A stretch of 36,206 nt of DNA from Chromera velia (Eukaryota; Sar; Chromeraceae): assembly GCA_018398765.1 (NCBI GenBank), contig JAHBMJ010001879.1, positions 71,990-108,195 of the forward strand, written 5' to 3'. The translations under genes and the position numbers were made by a program. Within the stretch, counting starts at the first letter, position 1. Each line of letters begins with the position of its first letter. The notes under the pieces are model-generated. The model made no database searches and was not told the origin of the DNA. It saw only the letters and a program-made list of their open reading frames with translations. Shown one piece after another: positions 10,690-22,102 of the stretch.

Positions 10690-13600
10690 TTACGCCTCAC
10701 TATGTTTGGACGATTCCCCTGCAGTGGAGAAACAAGGTCAGGTCGTGCACTCACTGCAGGATTGTTGAAGGGGGAACAAAAGAAAAGAGGGGCTGGGGGC
10801 AACGTCACTGTGTCCTTCGGCCTTTGGGTTTCTGGTTTCAATGAAACTCATTCCTTCCTTCGGCGCTCCATGGTCTCTTTATTCTTCCTCGCTGAGTTTG
10901 GGCACATGTTCCTACCTTCTATCGATGGAGGCATTGTTCTCACGTATTGTATACTTGCATACACACATGTGGCAACATAAGGCGGAATTAAATGACCTCT
11001 TGTCATTCAAACTCTTCCGGATCTTGGCCTCCCTCGCCTCCATTTTCTCTCTGCAACTGGCGGCTGCCAGTCCCCCCGAGTCTTGGCGTTTGTGGATTCC
11101 TGAAGGAAGAAAGCAGAAACGGTAGAAGAATGTGGTCCTTCCTTTTTTTTTTGGTCGATCCGGCAGACAGACATCCTTCCTCCTCACCAAAAGTCATTGA
11201 ATGAGAGAGACATCATGCATTTGTGATCGAGTGCACATACGCAAAGTACGCAGAAAGGATTCCGAAAACGAGAGACAAATGGCATAGCAAAAGGAAAAGG
11301 AAAATGCAGGAGGTGAGTGGTTTTGTAAAAACATGCAAAACATCCACGGAGGCGGTCCGTGGAACTTGAAGAGAACGGATAGAATCAAGCAAAGCTCCAA
11401 TGGGGCGATCTCAGAAGCTATCTATCAATATGGGAGGTGTGAAGCTTCTTGGAGCGGGGTTTCAAGAGGAAATGGGCAAAACCCGACAAACACAAACCAT
11501 CAAGGGCGAACAAACAGACAAAGCTCAAAGCACCGAAAACTCAAGAAAGGCTCGAAAAATGTGTGTTAAGCAGGAAGAAATAAAGAGTAGAGAAGGAGAT
11601 GTAAGAAAAGCAGAAACTGGTGCGTGAAGCGTGTGAGCAGAACATGACGTACCAAACACACATAAAGATATCTAGTATGCATGTTGCCTCCATGTTGTGC
11701 CGACGTATACCGACGGACCGACCTTCCATGACTTCGCTTGAATTCGACAGAAATGCCCGAGCTTCCCTTTTCCACTCCGCGTTCTTTCTGACCAAGTCTC
11801 TCCTGATTTTCATCCAACTCTCCACTGAAAAAACAGACAGAGATCCGATTCTACTCCCCCCCACGTCATCTTGCTTTGCCTCCGTGCTGCTGCTGGAAGA
11901 AATAAAGTTTAATTTAGATCCCATATCCATGATCTGAGATGTCCACGGGCGCACCACTTCTCCCAGAAAGCTCCAAGAAGAGCCCCCCCAACCAGACTGA
12001 AGAGCAGATGATGCAGACGAGGAGGAGGAGGGACATGCACCGATGGCAGACGCGGGAGGGGGTTTCCACCCCTCTCCAAACTCCACAGGCTCCCTCGCAT
12101 ACCGAACCCCTCTTCCTGGAGCCTCCAAGTTCTCGACTCGGTACACAAACAGCAGAAGGGGGGTTGAAGCAGGGAGCCACTCCGCCGTCACACTCACAGA
12201 CCGCACAGGAAAGAGAAAGCGGCGCTGTCCGACATCGTCTCTGCCGACTGCCGGAGTCTCCAGTGGGCTGCAGTGCATTTAATTCCGTGATCGAATGCAC
12301 ATATGTACATATCAAGACTGACACAATTAATGATAAATTCATACATTAATACATGCGCCCAGCTGATCGAAAGGAATAAATGCTTCGCTTCATAAATAAA
12401 GCCGCCCGAAGGAACGAAGGAAGGAACGAAGGAAGGAACGAAGGAACGAAGGAAGGAAGGAACGAAGGAAGGAAGGAACGAAGGAAGGAAGGAACGAAGG
12501 GAGGAAGGAAGGAAGGAAGTAAGGAAGGAAGGAACGAAGGAAGGAAGGAACGAAGGAAGGAAGGAAGGAAGGAAGTAAGGAAGGAATCCTGTAGGTCTAA
12601 GGAAGGACAAATCGTTCGTTCGTTCGTTCGTTCGTTCGTTCTAGCACAAGCAATCACATACATACCGTGGCACCACCACCAGCGCGTTCATGGGAAGAGC
12701 CGCCGCCAGCCAGCCAGAGAGGTCGGACAGTTGCGCAGGGGAGAGGCAGATGTTCGCTGACAGGGCCACTGAGACAGAATGAAGAGACGATTCGGAAAGT
12801 CTGCAAACAGAAGGAGGACGAATAGACAGACGGATACGGAGGGAGGGGGGGAGGGAGGGAGGGAGAACGAGAGAGAATTTGAAGGCAAAAGGAAATACGG
12901 GGAGGGAGGGAGGGCATTGAGCAGAGGGCGCCAACAGTCAAGCCAAAAAATGGAAAGAGCAGAGCTGGAGTCCAATTTAATCATTGCTTCATTCACTATT
13001 TTCAAATACACACGCACGCCCTGGACGAAACGGAGCGAAGCGAAAGAAAAACATATGAATGAATGAATGAATGAATGAATGAAGGAAGGAAGGAAGGAAG
13101 GGAGGAAGGAATGGAGGAAGGAAGGAAGGAAGGAAGGAAGAAAGGAAGGAAGGAAGAAAGGAAGGAAGGAAGGAAGGAAGGAATGACTCACAGGAGGGTC
13201 GAGGAGACGTCCGTCCTTTTCACTTCAATTGCCGGGACTTGGCGTTGCATCTTTCCCCCGGCTGATCTCGTGTCCCCCGCCTGTTCCTGTTTCCCTTTCA
13301 GAAAGAAGTCTGAAATCTTCTCCGATGCAGCAGCACACTCTCTCTCCAAGGCACCTGGACCTGAAACAAATCCTGCTTGACGCCCGACGAACACAAGTTC
13401 AAAATTAAGTGAATTCCACGAAGATGGGTGCATGTGTGCATGTGATGACGAGAAAAGAACGTACAGCGCAGATGGTGCAGGTCATCTTATTGGCCACTGA
13501 CTCCTCTGTCACTATTAGTCCACATGCAGCTGTTTATGAGAAGACGGTCTTCAGTCTCTCTCGATCGACACGATTCGTACACATGCAGAAACAAATGTTA

Positions 13601-16370
13601 ACGGAATCATTGCCAAGAAAGAAAGAAATGCAAAAGCGAAACGTTCAAAGAGAGGGCGACTCGTTGCGATGCATCCCCCATGACAAAACGACAAAAAGGC
13701 CAGTCTGTTGTTCTTTTTGTCCTTCAAGAATTAAATTGGAATTTGCTGACGATTCTGGAGAGCATGTAAGAATGCAAGCACAAACACAGATCGACGGGAG
13801 AAGAGAACCGTGGGAAAGTACTCTCTGCAGACACCCGTGACGTCCTTCGCCCTTCCAATACAAGCAAGACAAAACAAAATTAGTGAAAATTCTCAATAAC
13901 AACCACTGGAGTTCCTTCCACATTGAACGCAGGTAAACCAACCGACGTACCAACGAAACAACAAACAAACCAACGAACGAACCTATGGCCCTTCCCATTC
14001 CGAACCGCACAGCAGAAGCCAGCGAAGATCCCTGAGACGCGCCACTCAAATCCAAAAAATCCCCAAACGACTCCGAGTCAACCTCAGCAGAATTACCTCT
14101 CCCCCTCCCGGCGGACCCTTCTTTCTCTTCCCTCCCCTTCTTCTTGCGCATCAAAGGCCCCAGCTGTCTGAGCACATGCCAAGTACCACTGGCACTCAGA
14201 CGCGTCTCGACTCCTTCCTGCAGCGTGGAGAAAGTTGCTTTGAAATATTCACACACACAACATTCATAAAATCTGGCTGTCGTCTTTGCGTCACAGCACA
14301 ATCATGTTCGGACATCTGGGGGGCTGACGTCTTCGCACTTGCGTTCCATACTTTCTTCGTTCAGGTCGCAAATCTGTATGGAAAGAGCGGCAGCAGCGGG
14401 CGTTTGTCGATCCCATGCATGCAAACTCTCCGAGCTTTCTTTCATTTCATTTCTCGCATGCAGATCCACCTAGCGTCTCTCTCTCTCTCTCTGTCTGTAC
14501 CCCAGTGACTCACCGCACAAATTCCCTTTCCTGCACGTCCTTCGGCTCCGTTCTTCCCCGTAACTCTCTTCTTTCCGTTAGAAGACACAGCAGGCGTCGG
14601 CAGCAGGATGGGCAAGCTGCCAGAATCCTGCATGCACGCAGGGTCATTTCTTTCTTTCCGTATTTACAATTGAGGACGATGATGATGCAGGAAGGGCAGG
14701 CCGTCGTTGGCGCATGCAGAAATTACTTTGTGACAAGCAGTGAGATATCATTCAGTATGAGTGCATTCACAGAAAGCAGTCGAGCAGCTGATCCGCTGCC
14801 AGAACCAAAAAATCGACATTGAGTTGCGTTCCTGCTTTCTGAGGGCATGCATCTTTGCTTCGATCGCTTCCTAGCTGTTGCATGCCGCTTTCTGTTCTCA
14901 ACACGGGACGGGCTCTTTGGATGGTCTCTACACGAAACGCAAACAAAACAATCACATCCTGTCTGGAATCATGCATGCAAAAGAAGACTGTGATGCAGGA
15001 ACAGCAAAATTGATCGAAACTTTATTTGATGTTCACCTGCACAAAATCATGGCAGGCACGCGCATGGCATACAAACGCACGCATAATAGAGGATACTAAC
15101 AGACCTCTTTCAGGCCATACATGACGGTCATGCCGGGGTCCAAAAGAGAAAATCCAGCCGGGGCCCTGGGTCTGTTTCGCCTCCGTCCTTCCCCTGGCGA
15201 CTTTTTCTCTTTCTCCGCCTCTTTGTCAGTCTTTCCCTGCTCCGTTATGTCTTTTACAACTTCTTTACCGAAAATGCTGCACTCATGGTCCGACTTACAG
15301 AACAGCTCTCCCTCCTCCTGCACAAATGAATGATGAATGAATGAATGAATGAATGAATAAATAAATAAATAAATGAATGAATGAATGAATGAATTAATGA
15401 ATGAAGCATCAAAAAGTGAGGTGGATGCAGAAGCCATCTCGCGTCTTTTTACTTCCGTGCACACATTTCGGTCTGTTTCCAATCATCGACGCCATGGTGT
15501 CTGTCGCTACATGGAGAGCGTCCAGAGACAGAAAAGAAAAGAAAAAGGGCCGGCAAATACTTCTGTAAATTTGAAAATTTGATCACACACACTCACACAA
15601 TTATTTTACCACACCCCTCCTTCCCTGCCGGTCCCGCTGTCTGTCTCTCTGTCTCCATTCTCTCTCTCTTCTTGCCCCCCTCCCGCCCGGGCCCTTCCTT
15701 TCTTTTCAGAGGGGTGGGTCCCCCAGAGAGAGACATTGCATGCATGTCACCGTAGAGACGACGCAGAAGATCTGAAGCACGAAGATGACCATCGTGATTC
15801 CCGGCCAGAAAGTTAGTGATACAATAAGCAGACAACTAAATGACTGCAAGCGGATTCAGGCCTTTTTTTCAGACCTGCTCTGCTCTACTGAGGGACACAC
15901 GGGTTTTTCCTGACCGACTGACCCCACAACACGAGGTAGAAAAGGTGGAATGGAGGCTTGCCTCTGGACGGTCTGTCAAAGCCTGACGGCATGTAACAGA
16001 AAAGAAATAAAAAGAAAAGAAGGGGCAGAGGGCGGAAAGGAGTCAGGCATGCACGTGAGGATGAATCACAGGACCAAGAGGACGCCTGCGCAATTCCTGG
16101 CTGATGGATTCTCTGGAAGTGCATGCACTCTTGTGAAAGAAGTCTCTGCATGCATGCCTCTTCTTTGCGGCTGCTGAACTGACTTTTTCCTCCTCTACGT
16201 GGCTCAAAAAATTTCCCTGGAGGAAACAAATCAGCGAAGAAAAGAAAGAACCCAATCCAACGAATGGAAATTCGTTAAATACGCACAAAAACTATTGAAT
16301 CTGGACATCCACACCTATATATTTGCATGCCCTTGCTTCTACCCAGAGGGCTAAAAGTGTGCGTAAAGAT

Positions 16371-16406
<36 letters not shown>

Positions 16407-16934
16407 AGAGGAAGCATGAAGATTTGTCTATAGGAAAACGGTGAACGTGCGGCTTCTGAATTTCTGCTTGCATGCGCAGATGCATTTCGGCGGGACTCTC
16501 CAAGCCGCACATGGATTGCCCCCCCCCAAAAGCCACATGCATGCAGTCTATGTAATGCTCCAAGAAAACAAAAGGATTTTCATATATATACACCTGTCCA
16601 GCTGCTGAAGACCTGATTCAGGGCTCTTCAGACATCACCCACGCACCTGCTGCGTTTGACGTCTCCTCCAGTGGATCCCTAAGGAAAGGAGGAAGCAAAA
16701 AATCATGCAGACACCAAGAGAAGATACATGAGGCAGCCGAGGCAAACGCCAACCCCAGTGCTCCCCCCAGGTCGACGTGAAGACCAGCCCCTCTCCCTCC
16801 TTTTCGGTTTCACTTTTTTTCTTCTCCTCTTTTCTGGACGAGCTGGAGGCCGAATCCTTCTCTCCCTGTGTTGCAGACTCCTCCTCGTCCTGCTGTTGCA
16901 AAATACCCCTCCTCTTTTCTTTAGACTCCGTCAT
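7972..16934 (-). CDS. Large protein with C-terminal DOT1-like SAM-dependent methyltransferase domain, 16 exons
   Basis: Exons in transcript order: 16934-16647, 16216-16055, 15317-15121, 14927-14771, 14627-14514, 14217-13983, 13360-13192, 12267-11723, 11099-10997, 10615-10589, 10440-10349, 10277-10255, 10227-10008, 9619-9399, 8962-8891 and 8427-7972. All phases agree; the product is 1026 residues. SAM-binding motif I is FELGSASGRL (712-721), followed by GVEVDE (736-741) ending strand 2 and ATVVVVHNGCFSE (839-851), the post-strand-4 motif of the DOT1-like fold. The last exon encodes a Lys/Ser-rich tail. The N-terminal 700 residues are charged, low in complexity and unrecognised, with one hydrophobic stretch (about 71-86, VCMIFCFLLSLGI). 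Substrate unknown; histone or other protein lysine methylation is an inference from the fold. The methyltransferase exons are firm. Exons 1-6, the 27-nt and 23-nt microexons and the donor at 15121 rest mainly on phase. Confidence 0.8.
8864..8879. repeat. (CA)n microsatellite
   Basis: Short CA run in the last methyltransferase intron, just downstream (in transcript) of the exon ending at 8891. Confidence 0.9.
8964..9030. repeat. (GGAA)n followed by (CA)n
   Basis: On the transcript strand this reads (GT)n then (CCTT)n and ends in CCAG at the acceptor of the exon starting at 8962, so the repeat doubles as the polypyrimidine tract. Confidence 0.9.
10656..10689. repeat. (GA)n microsatellite
   Basis: A pyrimidine (CT)n run on the transcript strand, upstream of the 27-nt microexon at 10615-10589. 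Confidence 0.95.
12409..12640. repeat. Polypurine tetranucleotide array (GGAA/GAAC), then (TTCG)n
   Basis: Mixed GGAA and GAAC units run for about 180 nt and are followed at about 12612-12640 by TTCG units. All lie in the 924-bp methyltransferase intron 12268-13191. Confidence 0.95.
12838..12920. repeat. GGGA-rich purine repeats
   Basis: Two clusters of GGGA units in the same methyltransferase intron. Confidence 0.85.
13055..13184. repeat. (GAAT)n followed by (GGAA)n
   Basis: A continuous tetranucleotide array. Its right end lies within 8 nt of the donor after 13192, so on the transcript (CCTT)n follows directly after GTGAGTCATT. Confidence 0.95.
15328..15406. repeat. (GAAT)n / (AAAT)n tandem repeat
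   Basis: GAAT units with an internal AAAT block, in the methyltransferase intron just upstream (in transcript) of the exon starting at 15317. Confidence 0.95.
16374..16402. repeat. (GT)n microsatellite
   Basis: GT run in methyltransferase intron 1. Confidence 0.95.
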
Positions 16935-17549
16935 TGACGTTACTCTCTGGGATCTATGGATGAAATTAAGTGAGCAAGGGGTCCCTCGATTGTGCACGTA
17001 TAAGCGAGTTCATGTGAATATATACGTACATCTCCATGATCGAGGACATGCTGCCTCCTGTTGGTCCACCACTGAAGGATCAAGTTTATTGAGCCCTCTT
17101 GTCTTTTTGAGCTGTCAAATGAAGAAAAAAATCTTTGCTCTTACATGAGGTCGAAGACGTCGTTGCCATTGATTCGATCTGCAGGTTGCATGGCCTTGCT
17201 TCTCCTCTTGAATCCAAGACATGCATGCATTTCTGCATGACTGCATGCATGAGATAGTTTTTTTTTTGGAGCACAGGCGCGCGCGCATCGCGCGCCGGCC
17301 GACATTTTGTCGCGATTGCATGCATGAGCACCACGCGCGCGCGGCCATGCATGCATGCATGCATGGCCCCCCCAAAAAGTGACTCACCCGTCTGATTCGT
17401 CTCTGTGCATGCCATATGTCACTTAATTGTTGAAGACTCGCGTCACAATGAACGGGAAAATTCTGGAAGAGGTACCCTAATGACATTCCGGTACTAGCCT
17501 CGATTGTGTGCAGAAAGCTTTCTTGGAAAAAGTCCAATCGAGTTGAAGC
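16935..17549. promoter_or_regulatory. Putative bidirectional promoter, methyltransferase (-) / HAD (+)
   Basis: The only spacer between two divergent start codons. From about 17215 to 17370 it holds several TGCATGCA sites, the longest a tandem run at about 17346-17365, interleaved with CGCGCG tracts around 17278-17300 and 17333-17343. No TATA box could be assigned with confidence. The motif pair matches the LANCL 5' flank. Confidence 0.55.
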
Positions 17550-18666
17550 ATGGGAGGAAGGGCGATCCCACTTTTCCGCCTGACGTTTCTCTGTCTCTGT
17601 TCCTCTTTTGGGATCCTCAACTCGAAGAGATGGAGACCCCGACACCTGAACTTCTCCGCAGCTGTTTTCCCTAGAGGTCCCAAAAGAGAGGGGTCCATCA
17701 GGGCAATTGCATTGGACATGGACGGCACATTGATGTCCTCACACCAGACTGTGTCTGCAAAAAATGGTAGGAAGAGGGCGTTGTTCTGGTATTTCTCTTT
17801 GTTTGCTGGTCTGGGCTTACGAAGAAATGCAAGGAGCAAAGGCATCAGCAGATAGCTAGCAAACCATATGGTGTTTCTTCTCATGCAGTTGCGGCTGTCG
17901 AATGGGCCAGGCGAAACGGAAAATTCATCTTCATCGCCTCAGGTCAGTCAAAACAGCTATGTAAGAACAAACGAAGCAACACATGTATGCAATATGTACT
18001 ATTTGGCTCTATGAAAGGCACGTGACCTCACCTCGAATAAAAGTCGGACAGACTATCGGGAGGAAGAGCCCACATGCGCAGTTCCTCGATCTACAAGCAT
18101 ATATACACATCTAGCTTGTCATCATCAGAATTAAGACTGTTTGCATGCCCATTTCTCGAATTCGGTGGCGATCGAATCGATCCTTAATGTGTTTGTGTCT
18201 CCCCTTCCTGCCTGCCTCGCTTGCTCGCTTACTTGCCTGCCTGCCTGCCTGCCTGCTTGCTTGCCTTGATGGAGGGCATCTCACCGCTCTCTCGCTCTGC
18301 CCCTCTCCCCATCTGCCCTCGCGTTACCTTGATTTCCCCCTTTCTTTCAATGTGTGCGTCGACTTCTTGTGCACGTACAACCTTTTCTCTGGTCTCTTCT
18401 GTCTCTCAGGTCGGACGCGGACGGGAGCGATGAATGCACTGGGTGCCTACGGGGAGTTGCTGAAGGCACAGGGCGGGTTTCCCGGTGTCTACTGCAACGG
18501 CCTGCTCGTCTACGGCCAGAGGAGCCAGGTGTTGTTCGAGAGGGCCCTCGACACCTCCGCAGTAGCGGCGGTTGCGGAGTTTTGCAGGTCTGTCTGTCCG
18601 TTTCTGTGCCTTCCTGTGTCTCTCTGTGGGTGTGAATGTGCAGATGAATACATACGTCGCATGCAC

Positions 18667-18701
<35 letters not shown>

Positions 18702-18944
18702 GTGTATGCATCCTTTCGAGCTGGGGTCTGCAGGGCCAGGGGTCTGCCCTTTGTGGGGTATTCGCGTGAGGAAATTCTGTGCGACGAGCTGACAGCCCAC
18801 CTGGCGAGGATGCACAATGAGTACAAGGAGGCACTTCCACTGGCAGTTGGTGATGTTGTAGAGGCGGCAAAGGAGGGCAGAGTAATCAACAAGGTTGGCT
18901 CGTGCTTGGGTTTCGGGGCGCAAGAAGGAGATGAACTGAAGAGG

Positions 18945-19013
<69 letters not shown>

Positions 19014-19014
19014 T

Positions 19015-19050
<36 letters not shown>

Positions 19051-19426
19051 TGAGAGAGACCGAGAGGGAGAGGGAGAGGAAACAAGACATTTTCTGTCGC
19101 GGAAGCCTGAACGTGTCTGGAAGCGAATTCCCGCCCATTCGGCTGAGTGAATAAACGGCTGAAAGAAGAGATGAATGGATCGATGGGGGGATGCCTGGAT
19201 GGACACATGAAAGAAAAGAAGAAACGAAGAAATGGAAGAGAACAGAAGGAACGAAGTAAGGAGGAAAGAGGGGAAGGAAGCAGGATGGAGCGAAAACAAG
19301 CGAGTAAGAAAGGAAAGAAGGCCGTCCTTCAACCTGCCGTTGACACGAGAACGTGTGTGTGGGTATGAAAGCCAAAATGAAAACTTGTGACCCTGCACGC
19401 ACTCAGTCATGTATGCACATACGCGC

Positions 19427-19472
<46 letters not shown>

Positions 19473-21654
19473 ATGTTGATTTTTGACGATCCCGAGACAA
19501 TTGCCGCCGTGCGACCGGCTCTAGAGTCACTGGCGCCCTCCCTAGGCGGAAGAGTCGTGCAGGCCGGTAGTTGTTTTCTTTGTTTCCCTGTGTCTGCATT
19601 GCATGCTTTGCTTGTTTTCCCTAGCTGTTTCTCTTGTAACTAAAGCAACGTACATGCAGCTGTCCATCTGTTTCTCTTCTCACTGCATGCAAAGCTGGAT
19701 GCAAAAGCTGCACTGTGACGCGAATTGTCCGTGCGCAGCCATGGAGATGTAACACGTTGGCGTACCAGAGTGTCTACCTCTCTTCTTCCCTCTCTATGTC
19801 TGTGAGTTTATTACACGCATGGTTGACCTGCCTCTCTGTTTCCGACAAAATAAGCGCCCCTGATTTCGCTTGTTCCCCAGAGTGTGAGAATTCGCGGTGG
19901 CTTGGCTCTTGTATTCTCGCGACAGGCAGCACTGTCGTAGCTACAGACGATCAGAGTTTGAAAAACATAACAGTGCCAGACGACTGCATAGAACAACGAA
20001 GAGACCAAGTCCTTTCTTCGCCCAAACAAAGACTGTTACATTAGGTCAAGAATCAACTCTAAGGAAAGCACCACGTGCAAATAGTGAAGTCGTTCCTGCC
20101 CGCCCACCTTCACACCTGCAGGCCGTCCCCCGTTTATTCTGTATGAATTTTGTATGAAAATAAACTGAATTCTATATGAAAATAGACTGAATTCTGTATG
20201 AAAATAAACACACGCCTGCAGGCCGTCCCCGATATGATCGAGGTACTGCCCGAGGGGGCTTCCAAGGCAGAGGGAATCGCTGCTCTGTTGAAAAACGTGA
20301 ACGTTAGTTCCAGCTTTAGTTCTGCTGTGAGTCAGTCAGTCAGTCAGTCAGTCAGTCAGTGAGTCAGTCAGATCCACTCGTGCAGTCAGGACGGTTCGAG
20401 TCCACATATTACCTCCCCAGTCAACACCTTCGTGCTGGCGTTTGTCAGGTCATGTTTCTCCAGGTGCGTGCGTGCGTGCGTGCGTGCGTGCGTGTGTGCG
20501 TGTGTGTGTGTGTGTGTGTGTGGATGCGTGCGTGGGAGGATCGAGTGTGTTTGTCGATCCCTTAATTTCCCCTCCCTTCCCTCCCGTCCCCGCCGTGTGT
20601 TTGCCTCACCCACTGCATGGCTGCTTCATTTACTCGACTGCTTCATTCAGATCGACCCTGAGGACCTGATGGCAGTCGGAGACGGAGAAAACGACATCGA
20701 GATGATCCAGTCAGTCAGTCAGTCAGTCAGTCAGGCAGGCAGTCAGTCAGTCAGTCAGTCAGGCAGTCAAGCAGGAAGGCAGACAGTGCAAGAGAAAGGC
20801 AGCCACTTACTCGCTTCGTCAAACAGTCACGCAGTCAGTCCGTAAGTCACTCAGGAAAGCAGTCAGGCTCACAGTCAGCTATGCTGGCGGAAAGGAAGTC
20901 AGGAAGTCCTGCAGTACGTGAGTGAGTCACAGTCAGGCAGGCAGGGACTCAATTTTTCGGTGGTTGTTGATTGCTTGTTTGCAATCAACTGACTGTCTGA
21001 CTAACTGTCTGACTGACTGACTGACTGACTGACTGTTAGACTGACTGACTGACTGACTGACTGTTAGACTGACTGACACTGACTGACTGACTGACTGACT
21101 GACTGACCGACCGACCGACTGACTGACTGACTGACTGACTGACTAACTGACTGACTGACTGTCTGACTAACTGACTGACTGACTGACTAACTGACTGACT
21201 GACTGACTGACTGACTGTTAGACTGACTGACTGACTAACTGACTGACTGACTGACTGACTGACTGTTAGACTGACTGACTGACTGACTGACTGACTGACC
21301 GACTGACTGACTGACTGACTGACTGACTGACTCATATCGCCAAGCTGTTTTTCCACTCTGATTCGGTCAGGGTACCGGACCTCTGCTTCCGCTAACAAAA
21401 TTGACACACAAAGCCTACTAAGGGGACACACACAAAGCCTTCTAAGGTGACACACACAAAGCCTTCTAAGGGGCACACTTTACGAGCAAGCTGACTCCCC
21501 CTTGCTGTATCCAGAAGATTTTGTTGAAAGCGGATCGAATGAAAGTGCGGGGCTGCATAGGGAACTTCATTTCCGCATCCCGGAAATTAAGAATAAAATA
21601 ACTTCACATGCGGCTTAGACAGACAAACCTTTTCCTAAAATACAAAGTAACAGG

Positions 21655-21688
<34 letters not shown>

Positions 21689-22046
21689 CAAAACCACAGC
21701 AGACACAGAACGCAATACACTATACACTATACACACACATACACACACACAGACACACACAACGAGAGACAGAGAGAGAGGGAGGAAGGGAGTGAGTAAG
21801 AGAGCACCTCAGGCCGAATGAAGGGCAGCTGCGTAGACTCATGAACGTTCGAATTAATGCGGCTGGGGCTTGCTGCTCATTGTTTGTGTGCTCTGTGCTC
21901 TCGCTCGTGCAGGCTTGCTGGTGTAGGCGTTGCTGTCGCGAATGCTCAGCCCAAACTGAAGGCATTTGCGAAATTTGAGGTACGAACTGTGTTTGTGTCT
22001 TTGCCCGCGAATGTGCGATTGTATGTATGTGTGCGCCCATGTGTGT

Positions 22047-22102
<56 letters not shown>

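Noticed and set aside
12380-13191. Long open frames of Phe/Leu/Pro/Ser or Glu/Gly/Arg/Lys repeats on both strands
   Set aside because: Translations of GGAA/GAAC/GAAT arrays, which stay open in all frames; no coding evidence.
15593-15776. Possible extra methyltransferase exon (LLRRLYGDMHAMSLSGG...)
   Set aside because: No pair of splice sites with phases that fit the neighbouring exons; much of it is purine-rich low-complexity sequence.
20385-20410. GGTTCGAGTCC resembling a tRNA T-arm
   Set aside because: No acceptor stem, D-arm or anticodon arm at the right spacing; it lies inside HAD intron 6.
21036-21476. 146-codon Ser/Val/Gln-repeat frame on the - strand
   Set aside because: Artefact of the (ACTG)n array inside a HAD intron.
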